Position numbers and translations under genes: made by a program
DNA from: Linnemannia hyalina
Lineage: Eukaryota; Mortierellomycota; Mortierellomycetes; Mortierellales; Mortierellaceae
Assembly: GCA_019671135.1 (NCBI GenBank)
Contig: JAHRHY010000016.1
Coordinates: 62,001 to 126,000 of the forward strand
Length of the DNA stretch: 64,000 nucleotides
Direction: 5' to 3'
In this document: one piece after another, positions 36,583 to 50,004 of the stretch
How positions within the stretch are numbered: the stretch's first letter is position 1
Layout of the letters: each line of letters begins with the position of its first letter
Notes under the pieces: generated by a model
What the model saw: only the letters and a program-made list of their open reading frames with translations
Database searches by the model: none
Told to the model about the DNA's origin: nothing

Positions 36583-38197
36583 ATTGTTATCTTTTGTTGG
36601 GGTGGAGAGGGAAGGAAGAAAGACAGGAAGGAAGGAAGGGACAGTCAAAGAAGGATGGTTATTAGTAGTGCAGAGAGAAAGAGAGAGAAAGAGAGAGAGG
36701 AAAGAGAGAGGAAAGAGAGAGGAATGAGAGGGGGAAGGAACGAGAAAGGAGAGAGACAAAAGAGAGGTGTAGGAGGGGTGTGGTAGGATTAGGGTTGATT
36801 GGAAGTGTAGAGAAGAATGGAGAAGAAAACAAAAAGAAAAGAATGTAGCCTCCTTTTTATTACGAGTTTGTGCCAAGCCATCATGACGATATGCGGACTG
36901 CTGACTGCATGTGCAGTACAAGCAATTTCTTTCGTTCTCCGATGCTGCGCCTGGCACAGTTGGCGCCACACAACAACAGATGCACATGACAGGTATTCTT
37001 CTTTCAATCGCATATGCTGCCGTGCCAGAAAGTGCAAACACAACGTGTTACCAGTTCCTATCTACTACAGAAGAAAGAAACGTATGCATAGTCGATCCCT
37101 TTTTCTTATTCTTTGTCCTTTACTCTTTGTTCTGCTGTGTCTTCGACATCCTCATATCCTCCTATCCTACCAACAAGACAAAGGGATAAAGAACAGGAGA
37201 AGGTTCGGTCCAAGTAACGATTGTCTCTCCTATCTCTTTTACTTCTTTTTCATTTCCAAATTAAAAAATGTTCCCATGTCGTCGCCTTTCATCATTTCTT
37301 GTTTATCGCACTGACAGGCACAGGCATCCTCTACCTCTGCTAAAAAAACTAATCTAGCACATCATTGGATTCAGCGAGCACGCACTCAACCAAGGACAAG
37401 AAAGAAAGAATGACTGTAAAGAAGGCACCTCTCAGAAAAAAAACGAGGACGACTGCCGTTTTCAGTGCTTGGAGTTTCTCATATGTCTTAATCCCCGAGG
37501 AAAAAAAATGCGTGAAAGAACGCGCAATAGCTGCCCTGCTGATGGGAATTGAATGTGTAACATCCTTTGTCAGTTGCGATCATGTGTGGAATGGGACAGG
37601 GATATGATTACTTCCTCAAATGAAATCCTAGCTAATGTAACCGAGGTCGCTGAATAAGGTCATGGTCATGGATCTAATAATTTAACCTTATCTGATACAT
37701 ATTAGTACGGACCATGTAGGACGATTGAGGTGTAAAACTATCATGAGGTACGAACAAAGAAGCAAGACAATAATACACGAGTTGCTAGCTGAAAAGATAA
37801 TGGCATACCACAATGATAAGAAGAATTGTTATTAATATTTATTCATCAGCCACAGAGTGCGTATTGTCCATGGTTCTTTGTCCACAGGGTTGTGGTTGTG
37901 GTTGGGGGTATACTACAAAGAGACGAACAGCACCATGCGACATAGTACGAAAAAAATGGAAGGATCGCTTCCAAAGATAACAAAAAAGAGTTAGCAGTGC
38001 TGACCAGAGCAACTGCGTTTCTATCTACAAAAACTGAAAGGACGAAAAGGAAAGGAAAAAAACGATAAAAGAGCAAGATGATAGTGTAGTGTGAATGAAA
38101 GGGAAGAGTGGGGGGTTGTCAATGTACGATGACAAGAAAAAAAGGTATTAGTCGCGATAAGAAGGAAGAAAAACTGAAAGAGGCAGGGCAACATCGC
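36583..38197. other. intergenic, no gene recognised
   Basis: GA-rich leader of the gene at 35410 (36590-36760), then AT-rich sequence with short unsupported ORFs. The 3' side belongs to the UAP1 terminator region. Confidence 0.5.
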
Positions 38198-40446
38198 TTA
38201 GAAGACAGCGCGCTTGAGCTCCTCGAGAGAGTGGACGCGGACGGGAGTCTTGATCGACTTTCCAGCAACAATCTCGGCAAGACCCTCGCCAGAGTAAGTC
38301 ACCAGGGGAGACAACTCCAGAGTAGGGGTACCCTCGGCCTGAATGTCGTCCTCGCCCACAACGACCTTGCCACCAGCAGCTTCGAAGAAGCGAACGTTTT
38401 GCTGCAAGATGTCGCGACGGGAGGTCTCGGGGCAGTCGACGCCGGTGCCGGGGGCATTCTTCAAGGGAGAGAACTCCTCGCGACGGTCAACCTCAAAAAC
38501 GGCCATGCGCTCGGTGAAGGGGAAGACGTCAAAGACAAACATCTCGAGCTTCATGCCGTTGACCTGCTTGGGCGCAATGACGTCTCCGGTCTGCATGTCG
38601 ACGGTCTTGATCTTCTTGCGGGCAATGTGGTACTCGAGATCACCCTCGAACGACTCAACCTTGTTCAAAAAGTCGGTCGTGTAAAAATGGTTGACAATGT
38701 TGGCGGCACTGTAAAGAAGCTGGCCGTTCTTGGGGTTGGTGGCATGGGCAACATCTTCGTCAATCTCAGAGTACTCGACAACGTTGAAGGCAGCGTTGCG
38801 GAGGCAGACAACACCGACGGGCTCATCGGGGGTGTTCTTGCGGACGACCTTGGCACCGCAGTCGGCGTTCTTGGAGACACAGTATCCAATAAAGACGGGG
38901 TCAGCAACGCGGACGAGGCAGTTGTCAACGCAGTAGGCGTGGAGGTACTCGATCTTGCGCTCGGCCATGTTGGCGAGGACTCCTGTTCCGCGGAGGGCGG
39001 CATAGACACCTCCGTTGCCATCGGGTGCTACAGCGACCTGCGACTTGGACTCCATCATGATCTTGCCATCGAACGTCAAGCAAGGGAGGGTTCCTAGCAA
39101 ATTCAAGAAGGAAATGCGTACTATGGTTAATTTACTATGCGACTTGAGTTGGAAAGGGTCTCCCTTCTTCCTTTCTTCTCGTCATGCATGCTTGTATGTA
39201 TTGTACTCCTTGTCTTTTGGACCCCCTATTGCTCTGTTGGTTGTAATTGGTGCAATCCCATGAGGGAGGATTCCTTTATCCTCCTCCTTTTATTTTTGTC
39301 CTTCCTATTCCGAATGCGCATGCTGGAAGGCGAGTTGTTGCTGGTGAATTACTGCTTGTTGGTGAATGTCTGGCTGTGGAATGGCGAGTTGTGGTTATAG
39401 TTGTGGTGCTTGTTGAAAAGTGCCCAACAACAATAATCCAGTCCAGTTCAAAAATAAAAATAGCTGACCCTACAACTCTTTTCACACCCCCGTTCCTTTC
39501 TCACTCTTTCTTTGCTCAAAGCAAAAAGAGAGAAAATAAAGAGCAGAGAAAGTAGTTGTTTGTATGTCTCTCCTCTCCGCTTGCTGTTTTGTTTACCGGA
39601 CTGGTTGGTGCCCTGAAAGGAAGTGGTCGTGTGCCCATTCTCTCCTGGTTGGTGTAATTTGTGTTGGTAAGGTTGAAGATAAAAAGTGGGAGACACCAGT
39701 CGGTGTTCTCCTCACTTCTCTCATGCATTCCAATTCTCCCTCCCTCTCACCCGTATAAATAACAAAAAGCTGGCCAAAAGAGACGTACCTTGCTCGAAGA
39801 AGACAATGTTATCGGAGGAAAGGCCAAAGTAGTTGTTCTCCTGGAAAAAGGCGACGGTGGCGGGGCGGGTGGGGCCAGAGGTCATGACGTACCAGGGGAT
39901 GATGACATTGGCCACAGCACCGGGCTGCTGCTGGGCGAGCTGCTGGAGCTTGAAGATGCGCTCGGCCTGGATCTGGAAGAGGGACTTGTTGGAGGGCAGG
40001 TTGATGTCGTAGCAACCCTTGGGGGCAGACGAGCCCAGACGGGTGCCCTGGCCACCGGCGAGAAGGATGACGGCAACCTTGTTCTGGCTGATCTGGTTCA
40101 AACCAACGGTCCGCCACTCCTGGGTCTTGTCTTTGGAGGCCTCGAGGACAGAGTCAAAGCACTCTTCGGGCAAGGGAGCCAAGGTCGCGGACTGGTTGTT
40201 GAGCATGGGCGAGGGGCAGGTGGTGGCCTTTTGGTGAATCCTGTTGACGCGTTCGACGTTCAAGGCCTCGAGCTGGGAGACGAGCTTGGCCTTTTCGTCG
40301 TCGTTGAGGTCGTCGTAAAAGTTGAAGAGGTGACCCTGGCCGGCAGCCTGGTAGCGCTCGATGAGCTGGCGGACATCGTCGCTGTTGCTGTTGGAAGTGT
40401 TGACGCCGGTGTTGACGTTCAAGGACGCGGTAGGAGCAGCAATCAT
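38198..40446 (-). CDS. UAP1: UDP-N-acetylglucosamine pyrophosphorylase
   Basis: Two exons, 40446-39789 and 39093-38198, joined in phase to 517 residues, the usual eukaryotic length. It makes UDP-GlcNAc from GlcNAc-1-phosphate and UTP in the cytosol, feeding chitin, N-glycans and GPI anchors. The uridyl-binding signature LAGGQGTRLGSSAPKGCYDI is followed by PSNKSLFQIQAERI, PWYVMTSGPT and FFQENNYFGL in exon 1. Exon 2 starts GTLPCLTFDGKIMMESKSQV and carries PDGNGGVYAALRGTGVL, NAAFNVVEYSEID, HYTTDF-like and KLEMFVFDVFPF stretches typical of UAP. The 695-nt intron (GTACGT donor) is unusually long for this window. The start is MIAAPTASLNVN, preceded by a GT-rich leader. Confidence 0.96.
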
Positions 40447-43144
40447 ATTATTGTTTGTCTGTGTCTGTCTGTTGGTGGTGGTTTGTGTTTCTGCCTGGTG
40501 TGTGTCCGATTGGTTGCTTTGTCTAGTTGTTTTTTTTGGGTAACTTGTTGCTGATGGGGTGAGAGGGTATATGTAGTGTGTGATGAGGAAGTGTGTTGAT
40601 GAGGAGGAGATGATGAGGAAAGGAAAAGAGCAAGAGAGAGGGGGTGCCTTCTTATATGCACACTGACGAATTCAATTGAATTCAGAGAGTACAATATATT
40701 AACACTCTGTTGCGGTGGTTATTATTAGCGGTGAGGCGCGAGCAGAGAGAGGTGCCCTTTTGTTGTTATTTTGGGACTGAATTGCACTCAATAAACAGGC
40801 AATCCCAATGGCATTATTATGTGTTGCACAGTACAGTACAGCCGATGAGGTCCGTATTGTTGTTCATAGCCAGGCATCATGGGGCCATGGATGGTTTATA
40901 AAAAGTGATATAGTAGTTGTCTATGAATCACCTTGTCCATGCCCGCATCCACGCTGCCATGTCGATTGGACATCACTCTCTCGTCTCTATCAGATTATGG
41001 CTGTCTGCGCTGTTCTAGCATTGTTCTTTTGAGTCGATCGAAGCCTCCGTGTGCCTGTCTGCCTGTCCGCTCTCTCCCTCTCATATATCCCACAGTAGTT
41101 GCTCAATTGCTCCCTTTCATTGTCATCAGGAATATCTATGAAAGGCGGAGAGAGAGAGAGAGAGCCAAACTAACAGCAAAACTAACTAGCCCTTGGCTTT
41201 GTTTCGGTTGACCAGTGCATACTCGAATCCTTTTTTTTTTTTTGTTCCCATTATCACAACTAGCCGGTCCTTTGTTCCTTTTCATCGTTTCATGAGTGAT
41301 GAACCTGATGAACAACAAAAAAAAGATGATGAGCTGAACTGTAATGGCTGGGATGAGTAGATTCTGATCACTTTCTCTCTTGTTTGAATAGGGTTTTGTT
41401 GTAGCACCACCTCCGAAGGCAGCATAATTTTTTTTGAATTACATGGAGTGTGAAGAATGATGTTTAAAGTTTTATTTTTAGGTATATGAATGTTTAAAAA
41501 AAAAAAAAAAGGCAACAACAGGGGAGGCATATGAAAGAGACGCAGAAAGAAATACTCTCTCTTCTTCCTTTCCCCATTCTTTACTCTCGTTACTCAATGA
41601 ATAAAGTGAATGGTGCCTGACTCTATGGGAACAAGGCAAAGAAAGAGACCATGCGTCATCGTTCAAATGAGGTTTCTGATTCTGATTGTTGCTTGTGCCT
41701 GAGACGATTAGGACATGAACCCACCTTTCTCGTCTCGGTTTTATTATCATGAAATGAATAAGTGTGTGTGTTGTGTAGCCCTATCTATGAGTGTGCTCTT
41801 CATCGCACAGCATTTGCACGTCAAAAGACACACATCTCCTAAGAACAACTCTTCCTAGAGACGCCTCTCTCGCCTTTGTGCATTCGATTGGCTAAATCCC
41901 GAAAGAAGAGCGCGATCGACTCCTTTCCACTGCTTGCATTTGAGATGAGGCAATGATCAGGAACTGATCTGATCAGTTCTATCCTCACTGGCGTGCAGAG
42001 GAACACAGCTACATAATCACGTTGTCAATGCATGACAAGGACAGTCGAAATCAAGCAAGGTATTCATCATGCTCAATCACCGGCATCCTACTCGACACCG
42101 ACTACCATCCTTATCACTACCGATTGATTAGATAGATCGTCGCCTACTGCTTCAAGACAACGGAAGAAGTTCTCTCTCTTTCTAGCTCTCTCTCTCCGTG
42201 TAAGAAAGAGGCATGGAGTGAGAAATGAGAAGGGATAAAGGAAAAAAAGAAGAAAGGCAATGCACAGATAACAGAAGGAACGTATCCTTTGTAAATCAAA
42301 CTAAGGAAAAAGACGGATGACACAAACAGGAACACAGGCACACACACATCTCATGCAATCTAATCTCTCTCTCCTGTTCTCCCTTGGTAATAATAAACAC
42401 TAGGCGCTCTTCTCTCTCTTTCACTCTCTCTTTCACTCTCTCTTTGTCCTTCTCAATCTATTATCTTTGACAAGAATAGCCTAAGAAGAGCGAGAGAAGT
42501 AGAGGTCGAGGGAGAATGATAGAGGATAATGAGAGAGCCGAAGGAAAAAGTGTGTTTGAGTGTCTGTTTATCATTGCACAGCTCAGTCCTAATAATATCA
42601 ACAGTTGACATCTTTTTCCTGCAGCCATGCATATCGCTTTTGATTTATTATTTTTGCTCCGTGTGCATTATTCCCCGTTTGCATTGAGGACACAACAGCA
42701 CCTTTTCCGCCCTTTGAAGGAATGAGGGTAACGCAAGAAAGAAGGAGGGTCGAGGGGTGTAAGGGGCAACTTCGTCCTCGTTTGTCACACACTTTAATGC
42801 CTATCATTCTTCGGTGCATTGTTGAACACACACAAAAAAAAGAAAGGTACTCTCCTAAGGTTGCACCCAGGCCAACAAAAAACAAGATTAGATGCGAATC
42901 AGGTGGGGCATATCACTAACGCGTAAACATCAACCTACTTTTCGATGACATGCAACCATAGCTTACAGGCTGATCTACCCTTGGCATTTGCTTAAAAACA
43001 TGTGCCGAGGCACATTAATACCTGTCAACAAACAAACTACAGTCTAGAAAACAAGGTCCAAGTGAGAATGGAGCAAATTGAATAGTGATTTAATAGATAT
43101 AAGCTCATGAAAGGAGCGAGAGAGAAAGAGAGGAGAAATGATAT
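40447..43144. other. long intergenic region
   Basis: No gene or RNA recognised. It contains (GA)n and (CT)n runs, repeated TTTCACTCTCTC units near 42420, an A15 run near 41497, and a short perfect inverted repeat at 41961-41979 (GAACTGATC-T-GATCAGTTC). Confidence 0.5.
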
Positions 43145-43795
43145 TTAGGGCTTTGGGGGTCCCTTATGGGCAAAATGAATTCTTCGGCATCCTCCTCGGC
43201 AGATGTGGAGTGCTCTTCTGAATCCAGGCAAGGTGTGGTTACGGAATTGGGTCCAACTCGTCTGGTTGAATCCATCCTTTTTCCAGTTAAATCCCTTGGC
43301 GAAGTAAACATCCTCATTCTTGGTCAGAGTCTTGGAGTTGCACAAAACATATGCCTCAAAGCTGTCCTTGGTGACCTTGGAGGCATTGCCCTTCAACTTT
43401 TGGAGTTGCTTGATGCATGGCTATAGGACATTGTGTTTGAAAAATTAGTTCAAGCGAAATGAGAAAAAAAATAATATAAGAGACAGATGGGTGTTAAGCA
43501 TGGACTGTACCTTGACAATTGGCTGCATATTTTTGATCATATAGGGCATTTTGCCGTAGTCCTTGACTTTCATGTATTCCTTCACGTTGATGTCTGGTGG
43601 ATGGCCAAATGGTGGAACGAGGGAGATGCATTGCGTTTGGCAGTCGATCACTTGGGACATCTCCTCTGGTGAGTATACAGGGACAGGGGCAGGCGTCTTG
43701 GTGGGGGTAGCGGCAGGGACAACTGTCTTGTTAGCAGCAGCACAGGCAATAGCTGTTCCCAATAAAAGAAGGATGGACTTGGAGATGGCAACCAT
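43145..43795 (-). CDS. small secreted cysteine-containing protein
   Basis: Two exons, 43795-43511 and 43420-43145, 186 residues, intron of 90 nt with a GTACAG donor. The chosen ATG gives MVAISKSILLLLGTAIACAA, a classic signal peptide with cleavage expected after AAA or CAA. A Thr/Pro-rich linker and a domain with spaced cysteines follow (CQTQC, then single Cys in KPCIKQLQ and VLCNSK). The last ~35 residues (FRRALHICRGGCRRIHF) look unlike the rest, so a further 3' intron is possible. I cannot name the family. A secreted effector-like or cell-wall protein is an inference from the signal peptide and size only. Confidence 0.6.
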
Positions 43796-43870
43796 GTTTA
43801 GAAGTGTACCGGAAAGGGAGGAGGGCGGAGTGTGAGTGAAAGCTGAGGAGGACTGGTTCACTTTGTTCTT

Positions 43871-43880
43871 CCTTTATATA
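43871..43880 (-). promoter_or_regulatory. TATA box of the secreted-protein gene
   Basis: TATATAAAGG on the minus strand, about 75 bp upstream of the start codon at 43795. Confidence 0.5.
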
Positions 43881-46405
43881 TGTTATCTGGAGGAGTCAAA
43901 GTGTCAAGAACAAAGGTTATTCATAGCGCTCTGGTTTAATCCAATTGCCCATTATTGTCGAGAGCTTTCTTTTGATTAGCGAGAGATAGCAGTCTGTATT
44001 AGTCCTGTTGTCCGTTATTGCACTGCTCTGTGGCTAACGAGAAGGGAGAGAGCTCTCTTTTGATTAATGAGAGCTGTGTCAGGCGGTCCAGACTGTATCA
44101 CCTCCATTGGCACTTGCACAAACGGGCACAGAGGGAAACTAAAGAGTAGCAGAGACACAGACGTTCCTCCAGGATAGCTGTTGTGCGAAAATGGAAAGTA
44201 CCATCCATCTGGCCTTCCCAACGACCCTCACTTTGATGTGTCATTCAACAGGTCACCAAAATGAATGAGGAAGAGCAAGTATCCTCCACATTTTACAGTT
44301 TGGAGGCTTGCATGAGTGACAGGTATATAGCACCACTTGGCGACCTTCTGGTGACTAGCCTCCATAGGGCCTCCAGAATCATTTAACCGTTACATTGCTC
44401 GTCTTTCTCGACTTTTTTTTTTTTTTTTTATCTTGAGAGGGTCCCCTCCTCAGCAAGGTCCCCCAGCCAAACAATTTTACTCGTTGGCTCCTTTTCCCAG
44501 CCCACCCACCCACCAAGTACTAGCTTCGGACTTCATCCTCAGAACCCGCGCCTGTCCTACAGAACTCTCCTCCTATTCGCCCGCCTTCTCTCTCTCTCTG
44601 TAACCAACAAAGTGGCGGGCCTAAATTACAATTTTCATTTTGCTTTGGGTCCTCTTTTTCATTCTCTGTCTCTCAAGAGAATCATTGTCTGCAAATCAAA
44701 TCTCTTCCACGGACACCGCCAATTTTACTTCTGGTTTGATATGTTGGGCAAACAAAGAAAACATGGATTGTGGGTTTGCTGGTGAGTGGGAATGTATCCG
44801 TTTTTTTTTTTTGTTTTGTTTTGTTTGGGCTTTGGGCTTTGGGCCTGCTTTTTGTTTTGAGTTTGTCAATGGTCCGTTGAGTAGCAAGAACAACAACATC
44901 AACAATGGTCCATGGATCGGGGCACAGGCGCACATACATACTCATCCAAACTTGTTATTCTTTGATGTTGTTCATTAGTTTCTCCTTTGCCTCATTCTCT
45001 TGGTCTTGATCTCGAATCTTATCACCATGCCATCGCCACCTGCTCTCCGTTCTCCATTTTCCATTCTCCGCACGCGACCAAAAGAAAGAGAAAAATAAAA
45101 AAAAAGAGGACAACAACAACACTCAAGCCTGCTTCTCTCCTTCCACCACCAGCACAAACTCATATTCACACTCCAACATGCACATGCTGTTGTTTTTGTT
45201 TATCGTTTATTGTTTATCGTTTGTGTGTGCTCCATGGTTAAGAGTGTGCTATAAATAGGATTTATTGATTTTCCAACGGATGAGTTTTGTGCACCCTCCC
45301 AGTCCTTCAGCTGTTTTGATGTGATAGAGATTGATAACAAAAGGAGACGCCACACGCGGAGAGGTATAGAGGTTGTGAGTGAATTAGGTCTACATCTTTT
45401 TTTGATTTTTCTACTGCACACTGTACTTGCTACTCGCCACTCGCCACTCGCTACCCATCATCAAAAAAGAAAAGAAAGAGTGCAGTGTCTAATCACCTAA
45501 TCATCCCTTCTTTGTTCCATGAGGTACCACGAGGGGTACCAGAAAGCGGTAGGTAAGCGAGCACCTCCTTCCTTCACTGTCCAAATTCTCTTTCTCCCCC
45601 CCCGCAAAAAAGAAATTCCCAAATCCATCAAACAATTTTACTTTCCCACAAACTCCATCCCTCTCTATCCATTGCCCCATCCACCCCTCTCCACCACAAT
45701 AATGTTCATCCGGCTCTGCTCACACTGTTCATTATTCTTCAATTGATGCCCCATACTGTAATTTTTTTGCCAACATATTTACTCCATTGTTCCGAGGAAT
45801 TAGATCCACGCAAGCAATAACGCAGAGCAGAAGTCCATCATCAACAAAAAGCATCTATCCATCCATACCCACCCATGTTCCACGCTCAGACAATCCATAT
45901 GCGTTCGCTATTAATACTCGTCCCTCCTCTGACAACCCCTAGACGGGAAGAAACTGTCTTGATGGTAAATTGTGGATACGCGAGGCGCTGGCATGCATCC
46001 CTAATTGCACTTATCTATGATGGGATCGCAAGGGTGAGAAAAAAATTGCAATTGCATACAATTGGGAGCATTTCAGGATAATAGCACTAAAGAGGACAAG
46101 AGGAGGGAGAGCAGACAGTGATCATATCGCCGTTTTATTTTGGCGTTGACGAAAAAATAATGAACAGATCTAAACGAACATGTATAATTCTGCGTTCGGG
46201 TGAACGTCTTCTCTTTTGGATACAAATCCCCAAAGCTCCCCTTCCTTCTCTCTAGTCCTGGTCAGGATGCTCGCTCCTTGATACCCTGCCTCCTTTTGTT
46301 GTTCCAGCTCTCCATTCCTGAATCGCTTCTAAAAAAAAAAAAAAAAAAAAAGGGTCCACCATTCCACACAAAGGTTTATGATTGCAGGTCGCGCTCAAGG
46401 AGGGC
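43881..46405. other. intergenic, no gene recognised
   Basis: Contains a near-duplicate pair of ~26-bp segments at about 43961-43986 and 44046-44073 (core TCTTTTGATTA), T17 and A20 runs (44413, 46331), and simple AT-rich sequence. Short ORFs lack domain signals. Confidence 0.5.
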
Positions 46406-48808
46406 CTACATGTGCCCGTCGTCAATTTTGCCCTCAGGGAAGTGGTCGCTGACAACCCCCAAATGCAAGATGCGACATCCACTCTGACAGACAGGGTCGA
46501 CAGACTTGCCGACCACAATTCCGTCCTCAGGCGCAAAATAGCGGTGCTCCTCCTGACCAAAAATGTTGTGCAGTGTTGCGATCAATTCGCCCTTCCGCAC
46601 CCACGTATTCACATCCGGCAGGACGTTCAATATTCCTCCTCCCTTCGTGAAGATCCAGTACTAATTGGGGATGTATATTAAAGAAAGAAAAGCACGTTTC
46701 ATTAGTACAGAAAGAAAGAAACAAGCTGGTCAACATCATACAATCGGGAACTAAAACAAAAAAAGAGTACTTACACTCTTAGCGCAGACAACGGGGTCGT
46801 AGTCTTGGACTTCATGCTCATCCTCAACCATCTTGAGATGACTCAGGATATTGGTAACGCCCAGGATCGCAGACTTGACAAATCGTTTCTGGAACCGGGC
46901 AGGGTCACCAATCTCGACAGTAATCGCAGGAATGTTGTACTGCTGCATCGCCGCGCCTCTCAGCGATCCATCTGGAGAAGTGTTGTGGACAATGATCTGG
47001 GGGTTCTGGAGGCGGGCCATGTGTCGCGTGGTCGGGTTCTGCATGTTGGCGCGCACGTAGAGCGAGTTGACACGTCCCTTGGAGGCCGTGTGAAGGTCAA
47101 TCAGGTGTGTAAAGTGTTTCACCAGCCTCGTCATCAAGTTGTAAGAGTACACCTGCGATGTCGTTCCATTCTTCTTTCTATTTGTTATGGTAAATAATTC
47201 GTCGACTGAGGGTTAATAACAAGGTAGTCGTCTGACGTGAACTATCACAAGTATCCAAGTTTTTGACAGTGAAAAGAATGCATACCCGGGCATGAGGCGG
47301 TTGAGATCGGTGCCGTCGGTGAAACCACGCTGCTGGGCCAGATATCCGGGAACATTGGCCACAGGGACCGCGACCACAATTCCGTGAAGAGCCTGACATT
47401 GAATCTCCTGTAACACAAGACGATGTGTCAATGGGATTCCGTTCAGCTCATTTCCATGCAACGCCGCCGTCTAATACAAAGGGTAATCAAATTGTAAGCA
47501 AGGTCAGTGGGTGCGTTCAGGACTCACTGTGACAACACAATAGCCTAGCAGAGCTGTAAAACTGGGCCAAGAGCAACTTACAAGGCCGACGACAGGTCCG
47601 GGACGGACTCCCTTGGCAACAATGACAGGGACCCGAATGGGGGTACTCATGGCATCCTCTGCAAGAACCACCCATAGTCTGGAGATCCGACCCGAAGGAA
47701 GAATGTCCAAGTCCAGGTCGTCCCATACTGGGTAATCCTTGGGATCCACACTCAACAGCAAAGGCGACAAGCGCTCAGCTACCACAGGTGTGCGTTTTCT
47801 CCAGAGCTATCGATGGGAATAAAAAGAGACAGCATGGTATGTTGGCTAGGTAAACAACTCTTTTTTCTTCTCAGTCCCATCCCCGACTCGTACGGTGTAT
47901 TATGATCGCATAAGTATCATCCGCGCTGTCCGTCACTCCCGCATGTCAAACATTCACCGTGCCCTGCTGAATGCAAAATCCGATCAAACAAGAAAGATAA
48001 AGGGCAACCGCGTCATGAAGAAGACAACAGACAGACACATGAGACTTACAGTTCTAGCCTCGGCAAGGAGTCGCTCGTCCTTTTCACTCTTGGCAAAGGT
48101 CCGCTCCGTCACCATCTTCCAAAACTCGAGACTCAATGCTGACACGCCTTCATAGTAATTGTGATAGAAGACGCTCTTGGAGTGTGTCCCAGGCGAATGC
48201 ACATTGCGGATAAAGGGCTCCTGGGGGTGCAGACTTGACGTCGGCTCGGGGTAGTTGTGAGGCAGGTATATAGTAGGTGTACTCCGCCCATGGATCCCTA
48301 GAGCATTGAACATTGACAAAGGCCCTGCCATCTCGGGATCGGGTGATGTACCATGGTAGGTGATAGCATTGTTGTTGCTGCGAGGACTACCGCTGGAAGA
48401 GTTAGGTTGTCCACTGCCGTTGTGATCCGCAGCGAGTAATTGCTGTTGCTGGTGGTGTTGGTCGGGGAGATGGATCGTCGATCCCGAGATGGATGCGTGG
48501 CTCGAAGGGTGGCATCCCCTGTAGTGCTTGTCAAATTTCTTGATGATCTTTTTGAATCCCGTAATGTTTGTTTGGCTGAACTCGAGCAAGTACTCAAGGT
48601 TTAAGATGAGCACCGTCAGATCGCTTCTCCTATTATGTCCCGGGATAACAGCAGTTCGCGGTTAGTGTATCAAAGTCAACCCTCTTGTTCTGTCGTTCTA
48701 GACCATGGTAACGTACCATTGCTTGAGTTCGGCAGGGGTAAAGTTGCCCCTCCACTATGGTAAGCAGAAAGAGAAAAGGGGGGACAATTCGAATGTGTTG
48801 TTAGATGC

Positions 48809-48850
<42 letters not shown>

Positions 48851-50004
48851 TGTAGTCAGTCCTTCCGCGCATCGCACACCCCTTGTCAGCAAACTGCATC
48901 ATCCACATCCTTCTTTCTCCAAAAGGGGTCGAGGGAAGGAAAGAAGGAAGGAAAAAGGCACACGCATGCACGTCCTTCAAAAAATTAAAAGAAAAGATGA
49001 GGGAAGAAATCACCTCAGCCTGTCTTCCTCCATCTGTCCGTCTCTTTCTCCTTTGCTTGCCTTGTCATCCTAACGGTGCCACCCTCAATGAATCCCATAC
49101 ATCAATGTGCTGGACTAGAACAAAAGGAGGAGTCAACGAAAAGAAGAAGAAGAGAGAGACTTACGCTGTCGTTGAGCCGATCCATAGTGACGCCAGCAAT
49201 CCGTTCCTGGGCCTCGTAGCGTGCATTGACCTTTTCCAGCTCAGCCCAGAGCAACGCCCTGAAGCCATCCACAATGATGTTGATCGATGCCTCCCGAGCT
49301 GCCTCTTCTTCATCCGTCTTCTTGTTGTTGCTTGTTGAAGGCACGGCCTCCTTGACAAGAAGCTCGTTCTCCTCCTGTGAGGTCGTTAACGTAACATGAT
49401 GATGGTTTTCCTGAGAGACGACGGGACTTTCACTGTCGTCATCGGTAGCAGCAGCGACGCTCTCGGGGGATGCTTTTGGAAGGATGGATGGCTCTACATT
49501 CTGGTCGGTATCTCCTTGCTCATGGTCCTCATGGTCGAGGCTCTCCAGGGACTCCAAGGGCCCTATTGTCAGTGAAGGAGTAAGGCGAAAGGGGAGAATA
49601 GCATTGGAACGAGTGCTTGTTTAGAGGAAGGAAAATAAAGTTTGTTTGCCTACACTTCTCAATTGCTCAAAGTGTGGCAAAGAATGAACACTCGATCCTT
49701 TCCTCTTTTCCCACCGACGTCCACTGCATTGATGCTCTACACAACATTGACAGATCAAGCAGCATTGCTGCAACTCCTACTACCTCCTTCTCTCCTCCTT
49801 CTGCTTTCTCATTCTCCTCGTCGGAGGATATGTGCAGAACGCCAACACACTGAAGATGCATGAGGACACATCCAAAAGAAGATCTCACTTACCGGCAAAG
49901 TCCTTGAAAGCGGTCTTGATGTACCCCTTGAGGGACTTGTAGTCGAGGTAGTAGGGCGCCCAGCTTGGGATGCTCCGAAGTCCGAGCTGCTTTGCAAACT
50001 TCAT
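46406..50004 (-). CDS. SPX domain fused to aspartoacylase-type zinc hydrolase
   Basis: Eight exons: 50004-49893, 49562-49165, 48754-48717 (38 nt), 48629-48050, 47806-47582, 47470-47286, 47177-46775 and 46660-46406. All phases fit, giving 731 residues. The N-terminal SPX domain is split by a long acidic insert: it starts [20 protein letters not shown] and [12 protein letters not shown], and ends [20 protein letters not shown] with the Lys-rich KKFDKH helix that binds inositol pyrophosphates in the family. A His/Gln/Ser-rich linker leads to a succinylglutamate desuccinylase/aspartoacylase (M14-like) domain. Zinc ligands are HGNE (about 456-459) and His in IDLHTAS (about 542). [12 protein letters not shown] and the candidate catalytic Glu in ITVEIGD are also present. 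A C-terminal beta domain follows ([19 protein letters not shown]). Substrate unknown; phosphate-status control of a deacylase or carboxypeptidase is inferred from the fusion. Confidence 0.9.
48814..48848. repeat. (GT)n microsatellite in an SPX-hydrolase intron
   Basis: About 16 GT units inside the second intron (48755-49164) of the SPX-hydrolase gene. Confidence 0.9.

Noticed and set aside
36583..37041. N-terminal extension (150 codons) of the gene at 35410
   Set aside because: It is the translation of a GA-rich leader into Ser/Leu/Phe, with no domain. The ATG at 36582 follows a normal leader and begins normal composition.
38108..40554. Plus-strand ORFs of 329 and 254 codons opposite UAP1
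   Set aside because: They lie antisense to well-conserved UAP1 exons, and codon bias of the sense gene explains their openness.
44640..44978. 112-codon plus-strand ORF
   Set aside because: It spans T- and GGGCTTT-type simple repeats, has no domain, and no splice partner was found.
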